Source: Rhizobium skierniewicense (GTDB lineage Bacteria; Pseudomonadota; Alphaproteobacteria; Rhizobiales; Rhizobiaceae). Taken from it: 64,000 bases of DNA. Shown here piece by piece: positions 26,875-35,630 of the stretch. Made by a program: the position numbers and the translations under genes. Location of the stretch: contig NZ_JACIDV010000010.1 in assembly GCF_014196515.1 (NCBI RefSeq), positions 124,001 through 188,000 on the forward strand, given 5' to 3'. The stretch's first letter is position 1. Each line of letters begins with the position of its first letter. Below the pieces are notes generated by a model, which was given only the letters and a program-made list of their open reading frames with translations, was not told the origin of the DNA and made no database searches.

Positions 26875-28194
26875 ATGCAGACGCATATCTCAACGACGCC
26901 CTTTGGGCGGCGGCCGATGACGCTCGGCCATCTTGCAAGTCAGATGGCAGCAAGAGCGGTCGCATCAGACGTTATTGCCAACAAATGGCAGGTTTTCCAG
27001 CACATCCGTGAATCGCGGGAACTGATCGGAGCCACCGACCGCTCACTCTCGATCCTTAACGCGCTGTTGACATTTCACCCAGAGATCACCTTGACTGGTG
27101 GCGCCGAACTGGTCGTATGGCCTTCTAACGAGCAACTGATGGCTCGCGCCAACGGCATGCCCGCCACGACACTGCGCCGGCATCTTGCCGTACTGGTCGA
27201 CTGCGGGCTCATCATTCGTCGCGACAGCCCCAACGGCAAACGGTTCGCTCGCAAAGGAAGGGGAGGAGAGATCAAGCAGGCCTATGGCTTCGATCTGTCG
27301 CCGATCGTGGCGCGGTCCGAAGAATTCCGAGATATGGCTCAGGAGGTACAAGTTGAAAAGACGGCCTTCCGAGTGGCGAAGGAGCGTTTGACCCTTCTTC
27401 GCCGAGACATCGTGAAAATGATCGACGCGGGCATCGACGAGAGCGTACCGGGAAATTGGGGAAGATTTTCACAGACCTATCAGGGGATCATCGGCCGGCT
27501 GCCACGTTCCGCGTCTCGCCAGATTACCGAGAGTATTGCCTTGGAGCTCGAGGAACTCTGCACTGAGATCCGTGACGTATTGGAATTGTTTACGAAATCA
27601 GTGATTCTGAACGCCAATGAGTCCCATTTCGGTCGTCACATACAGAATTCAAAGCCAGACTCTAAATTTGAATCTGAATACGGTACTAGAAAGGAAAAAG
27701 AAGCGGGCGGCAGCGTTGCGGAAACCAAAAACGGGCGGAGTTCGCCGCAACGCGAGCTGCCATTGGGAATCGTGCTGGATGCCTGCCCCGAGATGCAGGA
27801 ACTGGCTCAGGGAGGGACAATCCGACATTGGCGCGATTTGCTGGCGACGGCTGAGCTTGCCCGGCCGATGCTGGGGATTAGTCCGAGCGCCTGGCAGGAG
27901 GCCCGCGAAACCATGGGCGAGCAACACGCGGCGATCACGCTGGCTTCGATCTATCAGCGGGCCGGTCAGATCAATAACGCCGGGGGCTATCTGCGCAGCC
28001 TGACGGAACGGGCCAAGGATGGGAAGTTTTCGACCTGGCCGATGGTCATGGCGTTGCGCCGGGCGAAGCTGGACGATCAGAAGAATGCAACCGGCGTTGG
28101 GAAGCCGCGAACTGTTGAGGAGGTCGAGGATGACAGCCGCCTCCACGTTTCGGAATCGCTGCACAAAAACCTGAGAAAGCCGAGATCATGGTAA
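26875..28194 (+). CDS. repC: Replication initiator RepC, unit 2
   Basis: This is a 439-residue replication initiator. Its start (TTPFGRRPMTLGHLASQ) follows AGGTAAGAGGAA. It shares the RepC core with unit 1: NGMPATTLRRHLAVLVDCGL, GFDLSPIVARSEEF, LPLGIVLDACPEM and QRAGQINNAGGYLRSLTERA. The C-terminus carries an extra 30-residue polar tail. No stop or frameshift is visible, so both RepC proteins of this plasmid could be active. Which one drives replication cannot be told from sequence. Confidence 0.95.
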   Translation: MQTHISTTPFGRRPMTLGHLASQMAARAVASDVIANKWQVFQHIRESRELIGATDRSLSILNALLTFHPEITLTGGAELVVWPSNEQLMARANGMPATTLRRHLAVLVDCGLIIRRDSPNGKRFARKGRGGEIKQAYGFDLSPIVARSEEFRDMAQEVQVEKTAFRVAKERLTLLRRDIVKMIDAGIDESVPGNWGRFSQTYQGIIGRLPRSASRQITESIALELEELCTEIRDVLELFTKSVILNANESHFGRHIQNSKPDSKFESEYGTRKEKEAGGSVAETKNGRSSPQRELPLGIVLDACPEMQELAQGGTIRHWRDLLATAELARPMLGISPSAWQEARETMGEQHAAITLASIYQRAGQINNAGGYLRSLTERAKDGKFSTWPMVMALRRAKLDDQKNATGVGKPRTVEEVEDDSRLHVSESLHKNLRKPRSW

Positions 28195-28376
28195 TCCCCT
28201 CGCTAATCAGCCGCCGAGATGTCGACGTCAGTGATCAACCCGGAACGTCGGGCGCGATCGATCAGGTTCTTGACGGATGTGGCTTTTAGCTCCCGACTTC
28301 ATTTGAAGCGCTAAGCTAAAATTCCCATACCAAAAATTTCCGCTTACGACCTCATGCGGGGGAGGGAGGGGGCCGG

Positions 28377-29510
28377 CTAAAGCCCTGATGCCTTGGTCAA
28401 ATTCACGCGGAAGCGATCACGTCGTCTCTGATATCGGCGGGTCATCTCTGCGGACGCGTGCCCCAGTTGCTTCTGGACGTACCGCTCATCGACTTCGGCA
28501 GAAGAAGCGAGGCCAGCACGAAGGGAGTGACCGGAGAACTTAAACGCACGCTCGATCTCGCTGAGATCACCGCGAACGCCGGCCGCCATCGCGGCCCGCT
28601 TCACTAGCCGAGCCACTTCCTTGTCATTCAGCCGTTCTGGCCCAACTGCTTTGCCTTGTCCCGTCACGCGACGGAAGAGGGGACCGTGCGCAAGCTTGGC
28701 GAACTTGATCCACATCTCGATCGCGGCGACCGGGCAGGTCGTATCAGACGAGCCGCGACCCACCTCAACCTCTCGCCATCCGGCTTTGCCGCGCAAGGTG
28801 ACGAGCATTCCCTTGTCGAGGATTTCGATCCAGCCGCGCCCATCTTCGGTCTGGTCTGCCTTCAGATCAAGGCCAACGAGCTCGGAGCGACGAAGACCAC
28901 CGGCAAAGCCGACCAGCAACATGGCGCGGTCGCGCAGGCCGCGCAGCGAACCGCGATCGAGCGTCTCGACCATAGCGATGATATCTTCAGCCATGACCGC
29001 TTCCTTCTGGACCGGTGGCTTGGCGTGGCTATTGCGAATGCCGGCCATCACGGTGGCGATATGCCGGTCTTTGCGATCGAGCGAGAGGCCACGCTGGGCA
29101 TAGTTCCAAGAGAGCGAGGAGAGGCGGCGTTCGATGGTCGAGACTGAGTTCGCTTTTGCACCCCGTTCAGCCGTACCGGAGGCGCAGGCGGTAATATAGA
29201 GCCCAACGGTTTGCGGGTGTGGCGGGAGCGGAGCCAGATTGGACCGCCGACACCAGGCCGCAAAATGCTTCCAGTCCGATGCATAAGCCTTGCGGGTATT
29301 GGCGGAACTGGCGGCTTCGACATAACCCCGGGCGCGATCAGCAAGACCTGCGAGATGAGCTGGCGTCTGATCCTCGCCGACGAGAGAGGGGAGGGGGCTA
29401 TCGCCAGACACCTCCGGCGCGGAAACATCAAACCCGGGCGCCATGCTGAGAGATGGCGCTGAGGTCTCCTCGACGTGAATTTCGTTGTTTTGCTCGATGA
29501 TTTGGGCCAT
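28377..29510 (-). CDS. Tyrosine recombinase/integrase
   Basis: This is a 377-residue phage-integrase-family recombinase. The N-terminal SAM-like core-binding domain covers about residues 58-160 (SANTRKAYASDWKHFAAWC). The catalytic domain has Arg in GGLRRSELVG, His-x-x-Arg in FSGHSLRAGLA, His in LGHASAEM and the Tyr nucleophile in TRRYQRRRD. All catalytic residues are present. It faces away from the DUF1403-ScpB genes, a grouping common on rhizobial plasmids. A perfect palindrome 16 bp upstream of its start is a likely binding or crossover site. Roles in resolving plasmid dimers or cointegrates, or in moving an integrative element, are both possible. Confidence 0.88.
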   Translation of the reverse strand: MAQIIEQNNEIHVEETSAPSLSMAPGFDVSAPEVSGDSPLPSLVGEDQTPAHLAGLADRARGYVEAASSANTRKAYASDWKHFAAWCRRSNLAPLPPHPQTVGLYITACASGTAERGAKANSVSTIERRLSSLSWNYAQRGLSLDRKDRHIATVMAGIRNSHAKPPVQKEAVMAEDIIAMVETLDRGSLRGLRDRAMLLVGFAGGLRRSELVGLDLKADQTEDGRGWIEILDKGMLVTLRGKAGWREVEVGRGSSDTTCPVAAIEMWIKFAKLAHGPLFRRVTGQGKAVGPERLNDKEVARLVKRAAMAAGVRGDLSEIERAFKFSGHSLRAGLASSAEVDERYVQKQLGHASAEMTRRYQRRRDRFRVNLTKASGL

Positions 29511-29525
29511 TTCTCTATAATGAGC

Positions 29526-29560
29526 ATTATGTCCGATAATGCAAGATTATCGGACATAAT
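29526..29560. repeat. 35-bp palindrome, 15-bp perfect arms, 5-bp spacer
   Basis: ATTATGTCCGATAAT and ATTATCGGACATAAT are exact reverse complements separated by GCAAG. The site lies between the divergent recombinase and DUF1403 genes. Its arm/spacer layout fits a tyrosine recombinase core site or a dimeric repressor operator. Confidence 0.8.
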
Positions 29561-29634
29561 AATACGCCGACATGCTGTGCGGTTTTATCCGATATGGCTG
29601 GATTAAACCGCTCTCTTGGTTTACTCTCCTCGGC

Positions 29635-30588
29635 ATGGACTCGTTACCTATCATCACAGAACCCGCCTCAACATGGTCGCCCCGCCTGCCGCGTTGGGTC
29701 GTGGCACGCGGACAGGATCTGACCGACTCAGATGTAGCCTTCTCTGCCGGTATCGCTCTGAAATCACTCGATGATCTCATCCGCTTATCCCCGCCATGGC
29801 TCGACTGCTGGCGCGATCGCCATGCACTCAAGTCCGCCGCTGTCGCTGCCAAAATGCTCGGCCGAAGCGAAGAGGAAGACGCGCTTCGCGACGCCGTCTT
29901 GTTGACCTCTGCGGGAGACGATCCAGGCCCCGCTGGAAGGCTGTTTCTCGCCACACGAAAGCTGGCGCGCCGGTCCGGGGCCATCAACACCTCTTTCGTC
30001 AAGCAAATCGCTGACCTGTTAGCACTTCGGTGGGACGATGGCCTTGCGGCGATCCCGGATTTGACCGATACCGCCATCCAGTCCGGGCGAGCGGCACCCT
30101 TTGCTGTGGCGGACCTTATATCGGCGATCTCTGCTGTTCGCCCGGATGCAGAGGTGCTGGGGCTAGTGCTGGGTGAGGCTGTGCTCGCGCATAAGCTGAG
30201 TTGGCTGAAACCCGTACCTTTGCTGTTGCCGGAACGCTACGGTCCAGCATTCCGCTCGATTGGTGGCAGAGGCCGCGTCCATCCCGGCGAGCCGGCGTAC
30301 CAGAAGGCAATTTGCCTGGCGCTGGTGAGTGGCGCTGACACAGCCCTGCGATCTGCCGCCGAGGTCGACCGACGGGCCGCACGGTTGCTCACTGTCGCGC
30401 CGAAATTGCGTACGAAGGGGGCCGAGCCCGTCATTCGTAGATTGCTGACGGAAGATTCCGTGTCGATCTCGGCACTCGGAGGCAATCTGTCGCGATGGGC
30501 GGCAACCCGACTGTTCGAGCGCCTCGAGAGTTTTGAGGCGGTGCGTGAGCTGTCGGGCCGATCATCGTTTCGGATTTATGGCCTGTGA
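29635..30588 (+). CDS. DUF1403-family protein
   Basis: This is a 317-residue protein of the rhizobial plasmid family DUF1403, of unknown function. It begins MDSLPIITEPASTWSPRLPRW and is rich in Ala/Leu/Arg helices with no membrane segment. ALRDAVLLTSAGDDPGPAGR and GRGRVHPGEPAYQKA are family-like stretches. I chose the ATG at 29635; an in-frame ATG at 29572 would place the start within the recombinase promoter region. Its stop overlaps the next gene closely, so the DUF1403 and ScpB-like proteins are probably co-expressed and may act with the divergent recombinase. Confidence 0.8.
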   Translation: MDSLPIITEPASTWSPRLPRWVVARGQDLTDSDVAFSAGIALKSLDDLIRLSPPWLDCWRDRHALKSAAVAAKMLGRSEEEDALRDAVLLTSAGDDPGPAGRLFLATRKLARRSGAINTSFVKQIADLLALRWDDGLAAIPDLTDTAIQSGRAAPFAVADLISAISAVRPDAEVLGLVLGEAVLAHKLSWLKPVPLLLPERYGPAFRSIGGRGRVHPGEPAYQKAICLALVSGADTALRSAAEVDRRAARLLTVAPKLRTKGAEPVIRRLLTEDSVSISALGGNLSRWAATRLFERLESFEAVRELSGRSSFRIYGL

Positions 30589-30590
30589 CC

Positions 30591-31283
30591 ATGGAAGCGA
30601 GCTCACCGAAATCAGGCCGTCGTCCAGCGCAAGATCGACAGGATATTCTGTACGATCGCGAGCTGGAAGATCTACCGCCAGAACTGCGCTGGCGGGAATG
30701 GATGATGCGGGTCGAGGCGGTGATCTTTGCCTCGGCCGAGCCGGTTTCCCGCGAGACGCTGGCGCGGGTAGTCGGTAGGGACTGCAGCATTGATCTGCTG
30801 ATCGACGATCTCGTCGAGGAATTGTTAGATCGTCCCTATGAATTGGTGTCGGTCGCTGGAGGATGGCAGCATCGCACGCGGCCACGCTTTGCCGAAACGA
30901 TCCGGGCGTCTTATGCACCGACGCGGGGAGGAGCGGCGGTGCTGTCAGAGTTCGATGCGATGGTGTTGATGGCTGTGGGATACTTCCAGCCAATCACCCG
31001 TGGAGAGCTCAGTAAGATTTTTGGCAAGGAAGTAAGCCGCGATACCATCGGCAGTCTTCGGGGCGCGGGCCTCATAGGTTCCGGACCACGCAGTCCGACG
31101 CCCGGTGCGCCCTACACCTACGTGACGACGAAGTACTTCCTGTCAGCCTTCGATATGGAGACGTTGCGTGATCTCCCAAACATCGAAGCGCTGGAGGACG
31201 CGGGATTGCTCAGCAGATACGCCATACAAAGCGAAAGTGCGGCATCTCAAATCGCGGAAGCAGATGAGAGCCTTATGGAGTGA
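30591..31283 (+). CDS. ScpB-like chromosome segregation protein (plasmid form)
   Basis: This is a 230-residue protein of the ScpB family, the winged-helix kleisin-associated subunit of bacterial condensin. It contains RVEAVIFASAEPVSRETLARVVG, then YELVSVAGGWQHRTRPRFAETI and a second winged helix with YFQPITRGELSKIFGKEVSRDTI, all in normal order. No SMC or ScpA gene is adjacent, so it would have to work with chromosomal partners or with the recombinase and DUF1403 neighbours. Such plasmid ScpB copies recur beside DUF1403 genes in rhizobia; their function is not established. A GTG six bases upstream is an alternative start. Confidence 0.85.
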   Translation: MEASSPKSGRRPAQDRQDILYDRELEDLPPELRWREWMMRVEAVIFASAEPVSRETLARVVGRDCSIDLLIDDLVEELLDRPYELVSVAGGWQHRTRPRFAETIRASYAPTRGGAAVLSEFDAMVLMAVGYFQPITRGELSKIFGKEVSRDTIGSLRGAGLIGSGPRSPTPGAPYTYVTTKYFLSAFDMETLRDLPNIEALEDAGLLSRYAIQSESAASQIAEADESLME

Positions 31284-31327
31284 TGCCAACGGCGTTTAAC
31301 AGCTTGGTTCGGTGGCGCGACCGTGCC

Positions 31328-31543
31328 TCATTCCAGATTGAGCGATTGCTTGATTTCATCGATACGCTTTGATGCTTCCGCCTTTGTCAGGTCCTCGGCG
31401 TAGGTGTCAGGCTTGGGTGCCTGTTCCGACAGGGTCTTGAGATAGGACCCCTGCGCGCCGGTCACTGGCTCATCGCCGCTTACCCAGTCGTCCGGATCCT
31501 TTTGGGTGTTGGACGTGGTGTCGGTTTTAGGATTATCAGTCAT
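31328..31543 (-). CDS. DUF3072-like small hydrophilic protein
   Basis: This is a 71-residue acidic, soluble protein (MTDNPKTDTTSNTQ start). Its C-terminal part reads QGSYLKTLSEQAPKPDTYAEDLTKAEASKRIDEI, the pattern of the DUF3072 family, small proteins of unknown role. I chose the ATG at 31543, with AGGAGA upstream; a longer ORF on this strand begins in the DUF72 gene and is a shadow. It is divergent from the DUF72 gene. Confidence 0.7.
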   Translation of the reverse strand: MTDNPKTDTTSNTQKDPDDWVSGDEPVTGAQGSYLKTLSEQAPKPDTYAEDLTKAEASKRIDEIKQSLNLE

Positions 31544-31684
31544 AACGTTCTCCTGAATTTGTTCTCTAAACGTTCCTTCCGCGTCTTGGTTCGGTGTGCT
31601 TTTGAAGCCGAGTGCGGAACTCAGTTGCCGCTTTTTGATCCTCCAATGCCGACAAAGTGCGACCGCGGGATGGAGAGATCGAAT

Positions 31685-32377
31685 ATGCCAGTCATAGCAA
31701 CTGCAGCCTGGTCTATCCCGAAAATGGTGGGCGCTCGCTTTGCCGCAGAGGGAAGTGGGTTGGCCAGATATGCGTCCGTGTTCAGTGGCGTAGAAATTAA
31801 TTCGAAATTCTACCGATGGCATAAATCCTCCACCTTTGCGCTGTGGGCTGAGGCCGTGCCCGACAATTTTAAGTTCTCGGTCAAGATCCCCAAGGACATC
31901 ACGCATACCCGAGCAACGAAGGATATTGAGGAACCGCTCGCCACCTTCCTTGAAGACATCGCTCCTCTTGGTCACAAAGGCGGCCCGATGCTTTGTCAGT
32001 TGCTACCGTCGTTAGCGTTCGACCCAGAGCAACTGGATCGAACATTGCAGGTGATGCGGGAGGCCGATCCGGGGCAGATCGTTATAGAGGTGCGGCATAA
32101 AAGCTGGGCATCGGTCGAAGCAAAAGATCTGCTAAAGACATACGCAATCGACAGGGTTCTTGCAGACCCCGCCACGGTTTGGCCGGCGGACGATTTCGCC
32201 GAGCCTCCGCGTTATGTCCGTCTACACGGTAAGCCAAAGATCTATTATTCAAGTTACACGGAAGACGAGATAGAAGCGTTTTCGAACTTGCTCGCCCCAA
32301 ACAGTTGGTGCATTTTCGACAATACGGCCTCCGGGGCTGCGATCGAGAGCGCGCTGATCATGCTTGAGAAGCAATGA
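31685..32377 (+). CDS. DUF72-family protein
   Basis: This is a 230-residue TIM-barrel-like protein of the DUF72 (YecE) family. It begins MPVIATAAWSIPK, with the family motif FSGVEINSKFYRWHKSSTFALWAEAVPDNFKFSVKIPKDITH. A strand region IVIEVRHKSW and a C-terminal W-x-IFDNT (SWCIFDNTASGAA) follow. DUF72 proteins are widespread but not firmly assigned a reaction. A GGAGAG site precedes the chosen ATG; a second in-frame ATG lies 15 bp upstream. It is not obviously linked to the hipBA pair downstream. Confidence 0.85.
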   Translation: MPVIATAAWSIPKMVGARFAAEGSGLARYASVFSGVEINSKFYRWHKSSTFALWAEAVPDNFKFSVKIPKDITHTRATKDIEEPLATFLEDIAPLGHKGGPMLCQLLPSLAFDPEQLDRTLQVMREADPGQIVIEVRHKSWASVEAKDLLKTYAIDRVLADPATVWPADDFAEPPRYVRLHGKPKIYYSSYTEDEIEAFSNLLAPNSWCIFDNTASGAAIESALIMLEKQ

Positions 32378-32529
32378 ACCTATTAGGGACCGACAGCTCA
32401 GCGGATGGCGCCGCAGCATTCGGGAGGCGCAAAACAACGCATGAGTGAAGAGCCATGAACCCCGTTATCGCTCCAGCCGTACAAGAGGCGTTGCTAAACA
32501 ATATGCTTCATCGACTTATGCTAGCTACT

Positions 32530-32580
32530 TTGTCATCTTCGTGCTACATAAAGCAATGTATTGCCGTACGAAGGTGACAA
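32530..32580. promoter_or_regulatory. Inverted repeat before hipB (likely HipB operator)
   Basis: TTGTCATCTTCGTGC and GTACGAAGGTGACAA form an imperfect inverted repeat (13 of 15 bases pair) with 21 bases between arms. The right arm ends directly at the hipB ATG. HipB repressors bind such dyads to autoregulate their operon. Confidence 0.6.
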
Positions 32581-32916
32581 ATGCCCACTCCTCATCAGCC
32601 GTCTGCAGCTGTACGGCGTTCTTTGCGAAAGCTCGGCGCGGACATTCACGACGCGCGCCGACGCCGTAAGTTGCCGATGGCTGTTGTGGCAGAGCGAGCC
32701 TTTACCTCTCGCTCGACGTTACAAAAGATCGAGGCGGGCGATTCGAATGTCAGCATCGGTATCTATGCCGGGGTCCTTCAGGCTTTGGGACTGCTCGAGG
32801 GGCTGAGCAAGGTTGCTGATATTGGTAACGACAGTGTCGGGCAAGCGCTTGCCAGTGCTGATCTGCCAAAGCGTGTCCGTTTAAAGCGCGTATCAGGATC
32901 TTCTTCCGATGGCTGA
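32581..32916 (+). CDS. hipB: HipB-like antitoxin, XRE-family regulator
   Basis: This is a 111-residue DNA-binding protein. The Cro/C1-type helix-turn-helix spans about residues 15-72 (LGADIHDARRRRKLPMAVVAERA, then SRSTLQKIEAGDSNVSIGIYAGVLQALG). The C-terminal tail is basic. The gene overlaps hipA by eight bases, the usual antitoxin-then-toxin order. It should neutralise HipA and repress its own promoter through the repeat just upstream. HipB-HipA on a plasmid would favour plasmid retention or persistence. Confidence 0.88.
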   Translation: MPTPHQPSAAVRRSLRKLGADIHDARRRRKLPMAVVAERAFTSRSTLQKIEAGDSNVSIGIYAGVLQALGLLEGLSKVADIGNDSVGQALASADLPKRVRLKRVSGSSSDG

Positions 32917-34156
32917 TTTTGAAGTTCTTATCGATCTCGCCGCATGTACGCGGCGCGTTGGGCTGGCAAGAAGCAATCGCATTCGAGGCTCAGAAACAAT
33001 CATGTTCGAGTATGATGACGCTTGGCTGAAAGACGCTGATCGTTTTTCGCTCGAACCTGCGCTTTCGCTGACCCGTGGTGCCTTCGCGCCACCGGCAGGG
33101 TTTGCGACCTTCGGGTCCATCGGCGACTCGGCTCCGGATACGTGGGGTCGGCGGTTGATGCAACGTGCCGAACGTCGTAGCGCAGAGCGTGAGGGGCGGG
33201 CCGTCCGCACCCTTTCCGAGAGCGACTACCTGCTAGGTGTCGCAGACGAGACCCGGCTTGGCGCACTCCGGTTCCGCTGGGTCGGAGATGAGGTGTTTCA
33301 GGCGCCCATCCAGACCGGGGTCCCGGCCATAATCGAACTCGGCCGGCTTGTGCAGATCACCGAACGCATCCTGCGCGATGAGGAGACCGACGAAGACCTT
33401 CAGCTCATTTTTGCACCCGGATCCTCGCTCGGTGGTGCCCGACCGAAAGCCTCTGTCGTCGATCAACATGGCCATCTGTCCATAGCCAAGTTCCCGAAGG
33501 AAACCGACGAATACAGCATCGAGACCTGGGAGGAGGTCGCACTCAGGCTGGCTGAGAAAGCCGGTATTGCAACGCCGCAACATCAGCTCGTCGAGGTCGC
33601 GGGCAAAGCCGTCATGTTGTCTCGACGCTTCGACCGCAACGGTGCCATCCGCATTCCGTTTCTATCAGCGATGGCGATGATGGGTGCCAGGGACGGGGAG
33701 CGCGGCAGCTATCCGGAAATTGTAGATGCTATTGCTGAGCACGGCGCGCGGGGCAAGGAAGACGCGCACGCTCTCTATCGGCGCGTGGTCTTCAATGTGC
33801 TAATCTCCAATGTCGATGATCACCTGCGTAATCACGGTTTTTTATGGTCGGGCAAGGCGGGGTGGTCGTTGTCACCGGCCTACGATCTCAATCCCGTTCC
33901 GACCGACGTCAAGGCGCGGGTATTGAGCACCAATATAGATCTTGATGAGAGTACCTGCTCACTCGATCTTCTGGAGGCTGCATCGGAGTATTTCGCACTC
34001 ACCCTAGCTCAGGCCCGCGGCATCATCAGAGACGTAGCGACCGTCACCGCGACCTGGCGCGATACAGCCAAGGCCGTCGGTGCGCGCGGCAGCGAAATCA
34101 CCCGAATGGCCAGCGCCTTCGAGCATAGCGACCTTAACCGAGCGCTCACTGTTTGA
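32909..34156 (+). CDS. hipA: HipA-family serine/threonine kinase toxin
   Basis: This is a 415-residue kinase toxin. The HipA N1 domain (about residues 20-110) ends in GDSAPDTWGRRLMQRAERR. The kinase domain shows the loop FAPGSSLGGARPKASVVD for ATP binding, the catalytic VLISNVDDHLRNHGFLW (Asp and Asn of the active site) and the metal-binding SPAYDLNP. All catalytic motifs look intact. HipA enzymes phosphorylate tRNA synthetases or related targets and stop growth; the target here is unknown. The Vir region is far away, so a secretion role is not suggested. Confidence 0.9.
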   Translation: MADFEVLIDLAACTRRVGLARSNRIRGSETIMFEYDDAWLKDADRFSLEPALSLTRGAFAPPAGFATFGSIGDSAPDTWGRRLMQRAERRSAEREGRAVRTLSESDYLLGVADETRLGALRFRWVGDEVFQAPIQTGVPAIIELGRLVQITERILRDEETDEDLQLIFAPGSSLGGARPKASVVDQHGHLSIAKFPKETDEYSIETWEEVALRLAEKAGIATPQHQLVEVAGKAVMLSRRFDRNGAIRIPFLSAMAMMGARDGERGSYPEIVDAIAEHGARGKEDAHALYRRVVFNVLISNVDDHLRNHGFLWSGKAGWSLSPAYDLNPVPTDVKARVLSTNIDLDESTCSLDLLEAASEYFALTLAQARGIIRDVATVTATWRDTAKAVGARGSEITRMASAFEHSDLNRALTV

Positions 34157-34359
34157 TATAGTATTTATGGTGATGGATATCCATTAGAACTTAATATATT
34201 CAAGAGCTATATAATTATATATTAAATTTCCTGTAGGTTTTATATATAGTATCTACCATCGATAAGGAGTAATTAACGATGGTTATACCAACAACCCACA
34301 ACCATACCATGTGATGAACTGCGATATTCCTATAGAGTTCCTATAGAAAATCATTTACC
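34157..34359. other. AT-rich intergenic region with tandem 11-bp repeat
   Basis: This stretch is far more AT-rich than its flanks, with runs such as TATATAATTATATATTAAAT. ACCATCG and CGATGGT (34255-34283) form an inverted repeat. TTCCTATAGAG/TTCCTATAGAA repeats in tandem at 34327-34348, just before the next gene. No gene is visible. It may be the control region of the downstream RHE_PE00001-family gene or foreign DNA. Confidence 0.5.
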
Positions 34360-35502
34360 ATGATTTCAATGGCTTACGATCTTGCAAAAATTAGCATGTC
34401 AGCCCTGATGCGGCCGGCTTTCGACGCGGGAACTGCTCTGACGCGTTTGGACGAGCGGATCGCCCGTTCACCGGTCGGCGCCGGCTGGATCGAACGCCAA
34501 AACTTCGCCGACGCCTGTGCTTCCCTCTGGATTGACGGCGAACTCGTCCATCTCGAAGACCTCGTCCTTCACGATGCGACCCGCGATATCCGCACACCCA
34601 CCCATGAGCTGACAATCGCCCGCGACGTGCTGCGCACCCGTCGACGGATTTCCGGACAGTCGCCCGACTGGGCACTATCGCCGGAAGGCATTCGCACGCT
34701 CCGGCAGACATCGGAGAACGCCTCAACCGGCGATGAGGCGGCAAGAACCGCCAGCGTCATGCGGCCCGCGGTCCCGATCGATGAGGAAGGGGAGGGGGAT
34801 GATGGTGATCAGGCGGAGAATCTCCCCGGCGTCGACTATGCCGCTATCGATGCGCTGCTGGCCCGATCGGAGGCGGCGATAGAGCACGCGAGGCGTCCCA
34901 GGCGTGCCGGCGATAACCGTGCTGCCGAAAAAGATGCGTTGGTTTACGATCTCGATTGGGACGAGGATGCCCGGCTCGACGAATGGCGCGGCGTGTTGCG
35001 CCAGGCCGAAACCCTGCCGGCGATACTGCAGGCCATCGTCGCCCTCGATGCCTGGAACGAACTGTCCGTGCTGCAGCACGCGTCCTGGCTCGGCCGCCTG
35101 TTGTCTGCGTCGATCCTTCGGGAAGCCGGCATCACCAGCGGCTCCCATCTCGCCGCCATCAATCTTGGCCTGAAAACCATTCCCGTGGATCGGCGTCGGC
35201 ATCGCGACCGGGAAACGCGACTGCTGTCCATTGCTCATGGTTTGCTGGCGGCCGCAGCGCTTGGGCTGAAGGAGCACGACCGGTTTGGCGAAAATCATGA
35301 TGGAGCGCAAACTGGCGGGAAAACGGACGTCGTCAAAACTACCAGAGCTGATCAAACTGGTGATGGCAAAACCATTGGTGTCGGCCGGGATGATTGCCAA
35401 GGACCTTGGCGTCACGCCGCGGGCGGCGCTGCGGATCGTCGAGGAGTCGGGCTTGCGTGAGATGACGGGGGGGGGAGGTTTCGGGCATGGGGAGTGATCT
35501 AG
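34360..35502 (+). pseudogene. RHE_PE00001-family (DUF1612/HTH) protein, two homopolymer frameshifts
   Basis: The family is common on rhizobial plasmids and carries a C-terminal helix-turn-helix. The first frame runs intact through [24 protein letters not shown]. The expected continuation ([20 protein letters not shown]) is then found one base over, because a TTT near 35282-35286 has one T too many. A second shift at a run of nine G (35467-35475) hides the normal ending GRFRAWGVI and stop at 35502. Correcting one base in each run restores a full-length protein. The damage may be real decay or sequencing error in homopolymers. Confidence 0.75.
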
Positions 35503-35630
35503 TGGGCCAGCCCGTTTTGTACGTCCGAATCCCATCAAATGTGGGACCTCGGGCGTTGCAAACGCAATTGCGCTCGGGTAGTCCAAAAACGTTAGAGTTA
35601 TGTTCAACTTTTGTTTGCAAAACTGGTCCT

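Noticed and set aside
28195..28376. Possible gene between repC2 and the recombinase
   Set aside because: A short minus-strand stretch (KATSVKNLIDRARRSG) looks coding-like but is interrupted and has no start. It is left unannotated.
29526..29560. Transcription terminator
   Set aside because: The palindrome sits between divergent promoters, is AT-rich and has no T-run, so a protein-binding site fits better.
34327..34348. CRISPR-like repeat
   Set aside because: It is two adjacent 11-bp copies without spacers. No CRISPR array or cas gene was seen anywhere in the window.
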